Translations under genes and position numbers: made by a program
Shown: positions 30,401 through 39,285 of the stretch, one piece after another
How the letters are laid out: each line of letters starts with the position of its first letter
Numbering within the stretch: position 1 is the stretch's first letter
Assembly (NCBI GenBank): GCA_015493685.1
Contig: WGCS01000312.1
Location: 1-43,445 of the forward strand
Reading direction: 5' to 3'
From: Bacteroidales bacterium
GTDB lineage: Bacteria; Bacteroidota; Bacteroidia; Bacteroidales; UBA1556
DNA length: 43,445 nt
The notes under the pieces: model-generated
Database searches by the model: none
Seen by the model: only the letters and a program-made list of their open reading frames with translations
Told to the model about the DNA's origin: nothing

Positions 30401-31870
30401 TTTACTTTTCCATACTACTTTGACGAAACTGATAATTTTGTAATCGCACCTGCCGCTAATACTTTGGGCAAATATGTACTCGACACAAAAAAACCGCTAC
30501 TTGCCAATTTAGCCGTTAAGAAAAAATTAAGGCAAGAAGGCCTACTGCTTCGACAAGGTTCACTATCAAAAGTATGGCTGGGAGTACCTCTGTATATCAA
30601 TAAAAAAATAAGCGGAGTACTAGCCGTACAAAGTTACGATAACGAGAACGCTTATAATGAGGAAGATATGCATATATTGGAATTTATCTCTGAACAGATA
30701 AGTCTATCAATACAGCGAAAGAAAACTGAAGAAGAGCTCATTGCTGCGTTACGAAAAGCCAAGGAATCAGATCGATTAAAATCTGCCTTTCTTGCCAATA
30801 TGAGTCATGAAATACGCACGCCAATGAATGGCATTATAGGATTTTCTGAGTTACTCCAGGAAACTGATATCAGCCGTGCAGAACAAAAAGAATATCTAAG
30901 TATTATCAATCGCAGTGGAGAACGACTCCTAAATATCATTGATGATTTAATTGATATTTCAAAGATTGAAGCTAATCAGGTAAATATCACCATGAGTACC
31001 TATCCCATTAAAGAACAGTTGGAAGAACAATATAATTTCTTCAAATTAGAAGCCAAGCAAAAAGCATTGAGGCTCAAGCTAATAATGCCAAGTTATGCCG
31101 ATAAATGCATGATCCATACCGACAACAACAAACTACAAGCTATTTTTACTAATTTGATTAAGAATGCCATCAAATACACCGAACAAGGAAGTATTGAAAT
31201 CGGTTTCAACATCATTGACAATGCCTATCGATTTTATGTAAAAGATACGGGCATAGGTATTGAGCAAGACAGGCAAGAAGCCATTTTCAAGCGCTTTGTA
31301 CAAGCCGATATAGAAGACCGTAAAGCCATGGAAGGAGCCGGCCTCGGCCTTGCCATATCCACTGCTTATATCAATATGCTTGGTGGAGAGATTGGAGTAG
31401 AATCAGTCTATGGTAAAGGTTCTGAATTTTATTTTACTATTCCCACCATAGTCTCAAAAGAATTGCAAACATTAATACAGCAAGACTCAGCCATAGTAAA
31501 AGAAGAAGAATCATCGCTGACCATACTTATTGCAGAAGACGATTTAATATCATACCAATATCTTAAGTCGAGTTTAAAGAAACTTCACGCAAAAATAATT
31601 TATGCAAAAAATGGACTAGAAGCCATAAAGATGCTTAATCAGAATCCAAAAATAGATATTATTCTTATGGATATTAAAATGCCTCTTATGGGTGGCATTG
31701 AAGCAACCAAAGAGATTAGGAAAACGAATCCTGATGTGGTAATTATTGCCCAAACGGCCTATGCCATTCTTGGAGATCGTAAAAAAGCCCTTGCTGCCGG
31801 TTGTAACGATTACATCAGCAAACCCATCAACAGGGAACAGCTATTGGAGTTAATAGGCAAATACCATTAA
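27428..31870 (+). CDS. hybrid sensor histidine kinase/response regulator with many PAS and one GAF domain (1480 aa), paralogue of the preceding gene
   Basis: Repeated PAS motifs, GAF region, H-box FLANMSHEIRTPMNGIIGFSELL, N-box FTNLIKNAIKYT, REC (IILMDIKMPLMGGIEATKEI). No TM helix evident. Confidence 0.92.
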   Translation: MDNYDKKEKSELIAEIKRLKVRLAKKMVLEEKEIIYNNQKLQLLFDNTPIPLWEIDFTHLRQQFKALPIIKPEEIYTYFQQNPQLIQQLTEQVQITNINKEAIKFQEASNKKDLLKSLHNIITHQDTTNFFIKALFALADGQQSYESELEAYTLKGNHKHVIATIRLEEDTESRSKAILAFHDITELKRKEREVHSTKQKINTIVQSSLNGIMMINSMGKIIFINNSFKEMSGYQDDIIGRDFIDFVDISSKEAIKTNFEQRIRGNNPPSIYKFNGISKEGKVLHLELSVSLIQNEEHGTILICNLVDLSEKVAAKAQIEAQKKQFISLIEHAADGILIGDKNGDIILYNKSASLITGYNSDELKGINIKNLISPNDNKNKPLGYKELQQGKQLLIERDFINKNGKLFPVEMNSNQLSNGNYISIIRDISTRKINEKRLHLSKERFQAIVENSFEGIGLINDKQEFTYCNENLCQLLGYSEEEIIGSNFNSYITPEYREIVEDRYRRRLNGEKLISRYKFTIKRKDGKIRNIEISPAVFKTTDDKTYTAVQLKDITEDFAKKKALRETKDYLENILNSTSDTIIISDLPTNHIIDVNQRLFEMYGYTKEEVIGKGIDYLSSCKSPYDNIGLKKKVKMAIEEGLQVFEWHAKHKDGSLFWVEIGLKSTNIGNNQRIIATIRDIEEAKQNAIKLQQSEERFKILSDLTFEGILIHKNAKAIDGNLAMEKISGYSYDEIINKDLIELFILDEYKKITYQNLQKNVVEPYIVKARKKNKEVIFVEIESRNTHINGEEIRVTAIRDVSTQQKVKQDLEERNKQLIASEYSFKSIFNNSAAAIYILNKQGKFIDVNEGALKMYKCERDYLIGKGPMDVSAEGRNNTKEVQEAVPNAFKGEKQQFEFWGKRKNGEIFPKMVYLSSGNYFDEEAVFAFGLDISERKKNEQIRQIQYKISQAITTTRSTNELIDQIKKELAAVIDTTNFYVALYDEKSNEFTFPYYFDETDNFVIAPAANTLGKYVLDTKKPLLANLAVKKKLRQEGLLLRQGSLSKVWLGVPLYINKKISGVLAVQSYDNENAYNEEDMHILEFISEQISLSIQRKKTEEELIAALRKAKESDRLKSAFLANMSHEIRTPMNGIIGFSELLQETDISRAEQKEYLSIINRSGERLLNIIDDLIDISKIEANQVNITMSTYPIKEQLEEQYNFFKLEAKQKALRLKLIMPSYADKCMIHTDNNKLQAIFTNLIKNAIKYTEQGSIEIGFNIIDNAYRFYVKDTGIGIEQDRQEAIFKRFVQADIEDRKAMEGAGLGLAISTAYINMLGGEIGVESVYGKGSEFYFTIPTIVSKELQTLIQQDSAIVKEEESSLTILIAEDDLISYQYLKSSLKKLHAKIIYAKNGLEAIKMLNQNPKIDIILMDIKMPLMGGIEATKEIRKTNPDVVIIAQTAYAILGDRKKALAAGCNDYISKPINREQLLELIGKYH

Positions 31871-31910
31871 AGCACGACTAATATTGGCTATAGTAACCAT
31901 TGGCTAGACC

Positions 31911-31935
31911 TTATAACTTTCTAAGTTATATTTTT
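31911..31935 (+). terminator. possible intrinsic terminator after the hybrid kinase pair
   Basis: TATAACTT-TCT-AAGTTATA stem followed by a TTTTT run; stem is AT-rich, so weak. Confidence 0.4.
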
Positions 31936-31951
31936 ATCTTCAACAGAAAGA

Positions 31952-32695
31952 CTAGGACCACTCTACCCTAGCCAGACAAACACTCTTATCGTCAGATTGG
32001 CGCCGAATTTCATGGACAAAACCTAATTCATTATCCCTTGTTCTAATCTCAAGCTGCTCACGATATTTAGCTTCGTTTCTAAATTGGATTTCAATACTTT
32101 TAAGTTTATTCTCTTGATGGAACGACAGAGAATAGCTATCCATAATTTTCTGGAAGTAGCGTGTATTATTCATATGGCCTACCATATCCAAATCGCTATA
32201 ACTAACTGTAAAACTATGCTTTGCTCTAGCATCGAGTACTTCTTTAGAAGTGGCAATTGGCTTATCAACGGCATAGATACCGGCCTGTAGCTTTACGGGA
32301 AAATTCATTGGTTCAATAGATTGGGGACGCTTTTTCTCAAAATTATACAATATCCAAACAGACGTTGCCTTAACGATCACATTGCCCTTGGAATCGAATA
32401 TCTGAAAATCACGCCTCGAGAAAAACCGTCTACTATCAACCACCCATGTTTTAATCCTTATCTCATCATCCCAATGCGGTCGGTGAAGTACTTCAAATTT
32501 AAGTGCATTAAGTACCCAAACCATATTTTTATCAATAACATCATTATAACCAAAACCCGAATAATTGGCATGGGTTCCCGCAACTTCCTGCAAGAGTTCG
32601 GCAATAGCCATGGTGCTAATTTCCTTATTAATATCCAGTTGATAAGACAACACCTTTGTTGTCCAATAAAAAAAACCTTTATCTTCACTATACAT
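31952..32695 (-). CDS. acyl-ACP thioesterase
   Basis: Hotdog-fold acyl-ACP TE motifs: NKNMVWVLNALKFEVLHRPHWDDEIRIKTWV-like region, RRFFSRRDFQIFDSKGNVIVKATSVWILYN, SYSDLDMVGHMNNTRYFQKIMDS. Confidence 0.9.
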   Translation of the reverse strand: MYSEDKGFFYWTTKVLSYQLDINKEISTMAIAELLQEVAGTHANYSGFGYNDVIDKNMVWVLNALKFEVLHRPHWDDEIRIKTWVVDSRRFFSRRDFQIFDSKGNVIVKATSVWILYNFEKKRPQSIEPMNFPVKLQAGIYAVDKPIATSKEVLDARAKHSFTVSYSDLDMVGHMNNTRYFQKIMDSYSLSFHQENKLKSIEIQFRNEAKYREQLEIRTRDNELGFVHEIRRQSDDKSVCLARVEWS

Positions 32696-32749
32696 AAATC
32701 AACTATTAAAATAAATACACATTCAAACAGCAGTAAGCTATTCTATTTC

Positions 32750-34639
32750 TTACTCTTCCATTAGTTCACTCAACTCAAGCCATTGCATTTCTTTGGCATC
32801 AATATCCTGCTGCAATTGCTGAAAATCGTGTGACCAATGCGTAAAGTCATCGGCACTGCCCACCCCTGCATTAAGCTTTTCAGTAATTGCTTGTTTTTTT
32901 ACTTCCAGCTCTTCCAACTCTTTCGATAATAGCTCAAACAGCCTTTTCTCTTTAAAGCCCACTTTCTTTTTCTGTTTGGGTTTGGTAGTATCTTCTACCG
33001 TTGTTTTCTTCTTCAGTTTAGCCTTTTTATTTTCTTTATCCTGCAATTTCTTCAGATTTCTATATTCTGTATAATTGGAGTGATAATCTTTAATTTTAGC
33101 GCCCTCTTCAAAAATAAATAAATGATCTACAGCTCTGTCGAGGAAAGCCCTGTCGTGGGTTGTTACCATTAAACACCCTTGGTATTTACTTAAGAATTCT
33201 TCCAACACATTTAGCGTATCAATGTCTAAATCGTTGGTAGGCTCATCAAGAATCAAGAAATTGGGATTATTAATAAAGGTAAGCATAAGTTGCAAACGGC
33301 GTTTTTCACCTCCACTGAGATTACGGTAATAACTATGTGAAGTACCGTGGTCGAAATTAAAATACTGTAGAAACTGTGCTGCCGATAATGTCGAGCTGGT
33401 GCCAAAGGGAATCTCGTCAGCAACATCTTTTACAATATCGATTAATCTTTTATCTTCTTTAATCTTTATTCCCTCTTGGGAGAAATAGCCAAAAACCATT
33501 GTCTGACCTTTAACAATAGAGCCCATATCCGGTTTTAGTTCCCCCATTATCAATTTAAAAAAAGTAGATTTACCGGACCCATTGGCACCGACTACTCCTA
33601 TGCGTTCCCCTCTTTTAAAAGTATGAGAAAAATCTTCTATTATTTTTTTATTATCGAAAGACTTATGCAGATGATTTACCTCCAGTATCTTCTTACCTAT
33701 ACGTGAAAGTTTAACCTCAAACTCAGGCATCTGTTCCCTATGTATTTTCTTTGCTTTACTCTCCAAATTATAGAAAGCATCAATACGCGCTTTACTTTTT
33801 GTGGTACGCGCTTTAGGCATTCTACGCATCCATTCGAGCTCTTTGCGGTACAAATTTTTAGCACGCTCCTGTTCCCTATCCTGAATTAATAAGCGCTCTG
33901 CCTTTTTCGTAATAAAATACTGATAATTTCCTTTATAATAATAGACATTATCCTGTTCCAGCTCATATATTTCATTACAAACAGCATCGAGAAAATACCT
34001 ATCGTGGGTTACCATTAGCAGAGTCATTTTCTGTGCTGACAAATAGGCTTCAAGCCACTCAATCATATCTATATCGAGGTGATTTGTTGGTTCATCGAGC
34101 AGTAGTAAATCCACCTCTTCAATTAAACTTTTTGCCAAAGCAAGTTTTCTCCTCTGTCCTCCCGACAAGCTATGTACCTTTTGCTCCATTTCCGTAATCT
34201 GTAGTCGAGAAAGCACCTCTTTTATTTTATTTTCATAATCCCATGCATTCTTTAAATCCATGGCAATCATTGATTTTTCTAATACTTGCTGACTCTCTAC
34301 ATCATTATTTCTCTGTAAGGAAGACAAGGCATCCTCATAGTTTTTAATGCTTGCAAAAAAATCATTATTACTATTTAGCACTGTTTCCAGCACGGTCAAT
34401 TCTTCATCAAAAACAGGATTCTGTGCCAAATACGAAATTCGCACATCTTTATTAATAGTCACATTACCTTCGTCAGGAATATCCTTACCCATGATAATAT
34501 TCAACAGGCTGGTTTTCCCCATACCATTCTTAGCTATCAGTGCCACCTTTTGTCCTCTATTAATGCCAAAGCTAATACCTTGGAATAATAATTTTTCACC
34601 ATAGGATTTCGACAGATTCTCTACTTGAAGATAATTCAA
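32750..34639 (-). CDS. ABC-F family ATPase (Uup-like, C-terminal coiled coil)
   Basis: Two ABC domains: ALIAKNGMGKTSLLNIIMG...LSGGQRRKLALAKSLIEEVDLLLLDEPTNHLD and GVVGANGSGKSTFFKLIMG...LSGGEKRRLQLMLTFINNPNFLILDEPTNDLD; lysine-rich linker and coiled-coil tail. Confidence 0.95.
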   Translation of the reverse strand: MNYLQVENLSKSYGEKLLFQGISFGINRGQKVALIAKNGMGKTSLLNIIMGKDIPDEGNVTINKDVRISYLAQNPVFDEELTVLETVLNSNNDFFASIKNYEDALSSLQRNNDVESQQVLEKSMIAMDLKNAWDYENKIKEVLSRLQITEMEQKVHSLSGGQRRKLALAKSLIEEVDLLLLDEPTNHLDIDMIEWLEAYLSAQKMTLLMVTHDRYFLDAVCNEIYELEQDNVYYYKGNYQYFITKKAERLLIQDREQERAKNLYRKELEWMRRMPKARTTKSKARIDAFYNLESKAKKIHREQMPEFEVKLSRIGKKILEVNHLHKSFDNKKIIEDFSHTFKRGERIGVVGANGSGKSTFFKLIMGELKPDMGSIVKGQTMVFGYFSQEGIKIKEDKRLIDIVKDVADEIPFGTSSTLSAAQFLQYFNFDHGTSHSYYRNLSGGEKRRLQLMLTFINNPNFLILDEPTNDLDIDTLNVLEEFLSKYQGCLMVTTHDRAFLDRAVDHLFIFEEGAKIKDYHSNYTEYRNLKKLQDKENKKAKLKKKTTVEDTTKPKQKKKVGFKEKRLFELLSKELEELEVKKQAITEKLNAGVGSADDFTHWSHDFQQLQQDIDAKEMQWLELSELMEE

Positions 34640-34671
34640 TATTGTATAATATTTAGTAATAACAAAATAAT

Positions 34672-34706
34672 ATAATCCTCTATATTATAATAATATAAAG
34701 GATTAT
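34672..34706. repeat. 16-bp AT-rich inverted repeat (one mismatch, 3-nt loop) between ftcD and the ABC-F gene
   Basis: ATAATCCTCTATATTA-TAA-TAATATAAAGGATTAT read directly. Confidence 0.8.
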
Positions 34707-34760
34707 ATACGAATAATTTTCGATTTTCATAAAACGACTACGTCGCCCAAAGTTTAGGTA

Positions 34761-36452
34761 TTATAATTTAGCCTCCACAATATCCAATATTTCCTTTTCA
34801 GCAAAAGCCGCTCTATTGGCAATATCACGAGCTTCGTCCACCAATTTATCGGCAATATCTTTTTTATCGAGTCCGGAGGCATTAATTTTCACATTTAAAA
34901 AAGCCCCTCTCACCCCTGCATTGGCAGCTAAAGCACCCACACCGGCATCACTTACCGAGTTAGGGTTACCCAATTCAGCCATCGCTTTGGCAACCTCCAT
35001 AGATTCATAGCAAAGGCGCATCACTTTAAGAGGAACTCTGGTAGCATACAAAGTAGCCTCTTGGATAGCCTGTTTGCGTATTTTTTTCTCCTCTTCCGTT
35101 TTCTTTGCCAAACCAAAAGCATCCATTATTTTATTAAAAGCGTTGGTATCTTCATCCACTAAGTTAAGAAGTTGATCGTGGTATTGTTTTCCTTTATCTG
35201 CCCAGTCACTAAACTCTTCCCATCGCTCGTCCCAACCTCTTTTATGTGCCGAAAGATTAGCCACCATAGTATCTAAAGCGGCTCCCATTGCGCCCATATA
35301 AGCGGAGATAGAACCGCCACCGGGGGCAGGAGATTCCGAAGCTGTTTCAAATACAAATTCAGATAAATTCATATCGATAAGTTGCTTAGGCCTATCTGCC
35401 TCAAGAATGTATTCCACAATTTTCTTTTTGGGCTCAAAAGGATATAGTTCACTAAGGCCAAGTGATTTAACAGCAATTTTAATTAGTTCGGCATCAGAAA
35501 CACCGGTAGAACGATGCTGCATTTTCAAATAATGACGACCTGCATCCAATATAGCATTTAAAGGCACAACACCCACTAATTCGGAGCCGGTAACACGCAT
35601 GCCTCTTTTTCGTGCTTTATCACTCACTTCATCAAAAGCTTTATGGATGGGAGTTTCAATAATATTAGTCATATTCATTGATATCTGCGCAATACCATAT
35701 TCTTCAATAAACCAACCAATAGCCTTAGTATATTTTAATGTCCCCGGTATCATCACCGGCTTACCATTTTTATCTTTACTGATTTTTCCTGTAAGGCTAT
35801 TTCCTTCTCTTTTGCTTCGTCCTCTTTCGCGCACATCAAAAGCCACAGCATTAGCTCTTCGGGTAGAGGTAGTGTTTAGGTTAAAATTTATAGCCACCAA
35901 GAAATTACGAGCACTTACTGCTGTTGCACCACTTTTGGCAACTTTATCGCTCCACTTATTAGGGCCATAATCGGGTTTCCATTCTTGGGTGGCAATACGG
36001 TCGGGCAAAGCTTCATATTCCCCTGCCCTACAATTTGCTAAATTTCTTCTAGACTCATTAACGGCAGCTTCTTCATAACAATAAACCGGTATTTCAAGTT
36101 CTTCACCAATACGCTTAGCCAACTTATGAGCCAGCTTAGCAACCTCTTCCATACTTATATTAGCAACGGGAACCAAAGGGCAAACATCGGTAGCACCAAA
36201 ACGCGGATGAGCTCCATGATGATTGCGCATATCAATCAACTCCTGCGCTTTCTTTACCGCCTGAAAAGCAGCCTCCAGTACCTGATCGGGAGTACCTACC
36301 ATAGTAACTACAGTACGATTTGTTGCCTGTCCCGGATCTACATCTACTAATTTAACGTCTTCTACTTTGTCAATTTCAGCAGTAATCCGGTTGATAATAT
36401 CCATATTTCGTCCCTCACTAAAATTAGGAACACATTCGATTAATTGTTGCAT
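34761..36452 (-). CDS. ftcD: glutamate formimidoyltransferase / formimidoyltetrahydrofolate cyclodeaminase, bifunctional
   Basis: N-terminal FTCD (QQLIECVPNFSEGRNMDIINRI, HHGAHPRFGATDVCPLVP); C-terminal cyclodeaminase (SPAPGGGSISAYMGAMGAALDTMVANLS). Confidence 0.95.
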   Translation of the reverse strand: MQQLIECVPNFSEGRNMDIINRITAEIDKVEDVKLVDVDPGQATNRTVVTMVGTPDQVLEAAFQAVKKAQELIDMRNHHGAHPRFGATDVCPLVPVANISMEEVAKLAHKLAKRIGEELEIPVYCYEEAAVNESRRNLANCRAGEYEALPDRIATQEWKPDYGPNKWSDKVAKSGATAVSARNFLVAINFNLNTTSTRRANAVAFDVRERGRSKREGNSLTGKISKDKNGKPVMIPGTLKYTKAIGWFIEEYGIAQISMNMTNIIETPIHKAFDEVSDKARKRGMRVTGSELVGVVPLNAILDAGRHYLKMQHRSTGVSDAELIKIAVKSLGLSELYPFEPKKKIVEYILEADRPKQLIDMNLSEFVFETASESPAPGGGSISAYMGAMGAALDTMVANLSAHKRGWDERWEEFSDWADKGKQYHDQLLNLVDEDTNAFNKIMDAFGLAKKTEEEKKIRKQAIQEATLYATRVPLKVMRLCYESMEVAKAMAELGNPNSVSDAGVGALAANAGVRGAFLNVKINASGLDKKDIADKLVDEARDIANRAAFAEKEILDIVEAKL

Positions 36453-36556
36453 AGCTCTATATTGTATAATTTATTTTATATCTATAAGTCTAGTCTAAAA
36501 AAGGGTCTTTGTTGCCAAAGTCTGCGTTGTTAGAAATTTTTGATTTTAACAAAAAT

Positions 36557-37828
36557 CTACCTTTTTAGGCTGCGCTCATCTATTATTTCTCCGTTAAGAA
36601 TCATGGTCTCCACTTTGTTGTCACCGTAAGAATAAGTCCAATAATGATAAGTTGGCATTGGCTTTGTAATAATTATATTAGCTATTTTACCCTTACTGAT
36701 ACTTCCCAACATAGTACTTACACCCATGGCATAAGCTGTATTTATTGTGGTGGCGTGAATAACTTCTTCCGGTAGCATTTTAAACAAAATGGAACCCATT
36801 GCTGCTATTAGTTGCATATTCCCTGAAGGGGAAGAGCCGGGATTAAAATCACTGGCCAAGGCGATAGGCAATCCTGCCGAAATCATTTTACGGGCAGGGG
36901 CATATACCATTCCCAAAAAGAATGCCGCTCCCGGCAATAAGGTAGGCATAGTATTGGAAGCCAGCAAGTTTCTAATCTCTTTTTCTCCTGTATATTCCAG
37001 ATGATCCACCGACAGTGCATTATTAGCCACACCCACTTCTATACCACCACTATAATCCAGCTCGTTGGCATGAATCTTAGGAATCATTCCATAGGCTTTG
37101 GCCGCCGATAAAATACGAGCAGTTTGATCTACCGTAAAAAATCCCTTATCACAAAAAACATCCACATAATCTGCCAGTTTAGCCTCACCAACGGCAGGAA
37201 TCATTTCTTCCACCACCAATTTAACATAATCCTCTTGACGCCCGCGATATTCCAATGGCACAGCATGAGCTCCCAAAAAAGTGGACTTAATGGTTAAAGG
37301 ACTTTCTTCTTTAAGGCGCTGTATTACCTTTAGCATTTTTATTTCACTTTTAAGCGAAAGTCCATAACCACTTTTAATCTCCACAGCTCCTGTACCCATA
37401 GCAATGATATCTTTAAGGCGTTGGAATGATTGATAAAACAATTGCTCCTCAGAAATTTCGGCTATACGTTTGGCCGAATTAAGTATTCCGCCTCCTCTTT
37501 TAGCTATTTCTTCGTAAGAGAGACCTTTGATTTTATCAATATATTCTATTTCGCGACTGGCAGCATATACTAAATGCGTATGCGAGTCTACAAAAGCAGG
37601 AAAAACCATACGATTACTTGCATCAATTATCTGATCATAATCATCAGCATGGGTTTCGGCATTATATTCAACCATGCTGCCATAATTGGCAATTTTATCT
37701 CCATTAATTAGTAGATATGCCTCTGGTATTGTTTTTAACTCCGCCATTGATTTTCCACTGGTTTTCAACCTATTGTCGTCAACAACTTGTATTAGTTCCT
37801 TGATATTTTTAATTAAAATCTTTTTCAT
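36557..37828 (-). CDS. hutI: imidazolonepropionase
   Basis: Amidohydrolase motifs: VFPAFVDSHTHLVYAASREIEYIDKIKGLSYEEIAKRGGGILNSAKR; IKSGYGL; HANELDYSGGIEVGV; LASDFNPGSSPSGNMQLI. Confidence 0.96.
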   Translation of the reverse strand: MKKILIKNIKELIQVVDDNRLKTSGKSMAELKTIPEAYLLINGDKIANYGSMVEYNAETHADDYDQIIDASNRMVFPAFVDSHTHLVYAASREIEYIDKIKGLSYEEIAKRGGGILNSAKRIAEISEEQLFYQSFQRLKDIIAMGTGAVEIKSGYGLSLKSEIKMLKVIQRLKEESPLTIKSTFLGAHAVPLEYRGRQEDYVKLVVEEMIPAVGEAKLADYVDVFCDKGFFTVDQTARILSAAKAYGMIPKIHANELDYSGGIEVGVANNALSVDHLEYTGEKEIRNLLASNTMPTLLPGAAFFLGMVYAPARKMISAGLPIALASDFNPGSSPSGNMQLIAAMGSILFKMLPEEVIHATTINTAYAMGVSTMLGSISKGKIANIIITKPMPTYHYWTYSYGDNKVETMILNGEIIDERSLKR

Positions 37829-37849
37829 AAGCTAAGCTAATATAAGGAG

Positions 37850-37857
37850 CAAATGTA
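37850..37857 (-). promoter_or_regulatory. possible -7 element (TACATTTG) upstream of hutI
   Basis: TAnnTTTG match on the minus strand, 21 nt upstream of the start codon. Confidence 0.4.
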
Positions 37858-37913
37858 AACAAAAAGACAATTGATTTTATGGGAAGGAAAGACAAAATAT
37901 AGTGAATTCTTAT

Positions 37914-38050
37914 TTCCCTTTTTTTTAGAAAAGAGGGAACCCGATGAGGGGGATTAGCTAAGAAAAAGAATTACGCTTTTTCTTTTTACCCCGGCCCCAA
38001 AGGGAGAATGAAAAAATCCCTCTTTGGGTTCTCCCTTTTTCAAAGGGAGA
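37914..38050. repeat. array of consecutive hairpins in the hutI/AbiE intergenic region
   Basis: TTCCCTT...AAGAGGGAA (37914-37939); AAGAAAAAG-AATTACG-CTTTTTCTT (37960-37984); CCCAAAGGGAG...CCCTCTTTGGG (37996-38028, imperfect); TCTCCCTTT-TTC-AAAGGGAGA (38030-38050, perfect). Confidence 0.75.
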
Positions 38051-38083
38051 TAGCTTTGTTTTATTAAGTTCAATATGGCCTTT

Positions 38084-38163
38084 AATTGAATGTATTTTTT
38101 AATATTTATCAAATTTGCAATCACATTAGATTAATTTATATCCCCCTTTTTGTTAAAAGGAGG
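38084..38163. repeat. left copy of an 80-bp direct repeat flanking the AbiE pair
   Basis: AATTGAATGTATTTTTTAATATTTATCAAATTT ... CCCCCTTTTTGTTAAAAGGAGG; co-linear with 40113-40192. Confidence 0.9.
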
Positions 38164-38298
38164 GTAGCAGTGAGTATATAAGGCCTTAAGCATTTTAAAA
38201 CATCTAACTTTCAATTTACCATGCTGTTTATTTATATTCATAAAGTATAAATTTAGCCATCACTTAACCAATGATTTATAGCTATTATTGGGCTTTAG

Positions 38299-39285
38299 TT
38301 ATTTTATTTTCCAATCAATATTTATTAATCTTTCGGATATTGTTTTTAAGGTTTTAAAAATTTCATTTTCTGTTGGTAATTCTCCGTAAACCAATTCTTT
38401 AAAACTACCACTATAAGTATTTTTTAGTTGTCTCCAAGTGGCTTCCGGTTTCCGAAATAGTAATGATGAAACAGGATGCTCTTTTAACCATTCATTGTTA
38501 TTTTTGAAACTTAATACATCATCATTTCCTACTTTTTGTATCATATCATCAAAATCAGTCGAATTGAAAAATTCATTTAATGATTTGTCCGTTAGCAATA
38601 TGTGAATGTCATATATGTGCCTGATTTTATTGTTTAGGTCTTCAATGGGGTTTTCAGAATATGAAAATCTTACCAAGCTCATAATCTTTTCGCAAATTGT
38701 TCTTTGCGGACTTAAAACATTTACTTCAAACGGGTTCATTTCATATTTATCAATAAGTTCTTGCTGTTTCATTTCTTTCATCATCTCATAAATCATTGAC
38801 GAAACAGTTCCTTTTTCATAAGGCTCATAATTACCAAGCCAGCTTGATTCAATGACAATAACGTTCCTTATTTGTCCGAATTTTCCACTAAATTGTTTTT
38901 CATAAGAATGTGCTGTTTTTCGTATCATTCCCTTTTTATTGGTTATTCCTTCAACTACTATTTCAGGAACAATTTTTTCAACACACTTTGAAATTGTTTT
39001 AAGTTTCTTTTTTAATTGATTTCCTGTTTCACTTGGATTCCTAGATACAACAAGATCAATGTCTTCTGAGAATCTTTTTATTAAGTTGTTACATTTCGAT
39101 AATGCTGTTCCCCCTTTAAATATGGTCTCTTTACCAATCTCACTCTCAAATACAGTTTTCAGTATTAGCGTTACCCAGTAATCCTTTTCAATGAAAATTT
39201 CCTTAATATTTTGCTGTTGCGCAGTAGCAATTATGGCTTCCTGAAAGAGTTTATTATTTGTATGAAGTTTCATTTTATTTTCCAA
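38299..39285 (-). CDS. AbiEii/AbiGii-type nucleotidyltransferase toxin
   Basis: Nucleotidyltransferase motif IFKGGTALSKCNNLIKRFSEDIDLVV, preceded by EKDYWVTLILKTVF typical of AbiEii. Confidence 0.92.
   Translation of the reverse strand: MENKMKLHTNNKLFQEAIIATAQQQNIKEIFIEKDYWVTLILKTVFESEIGKETIFKGGTALSKCNNLIKRFSEDIDLVVSRNPSETGNQLKKKLKTISKCVEKIVPEIVVEGITNKKGMIRKTAHSYEKQFSGKFGQIRNVIVIESSWLGNYEPYEKGTVSSMIYEMMKEMKQQELIDKYEMNPFEVNVLSPQRTICEKIMSLVRFSYSENPIEDLNNKIRHIYDIHILLTDKSLNEFFNSTDFDDMIQKVGNDDVLSFKNNNEWLKEHPVSSLLFRKPEATWRQLKNTYSGSFKELVYGELPTENEIFKTLKTISERLINIDWKIK

Noticed and set aside
32321-32764. 147-aa ORF antisense to the acyl-ACP thioesterase
   Set aside because: Shadow ORF; the thioesterase frame carries the conserved motifs.
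35599-35970. 123-aa ORF antisense to ftcD
   Set aside because: Shadow ORF opposite a recognised enzyme gene.
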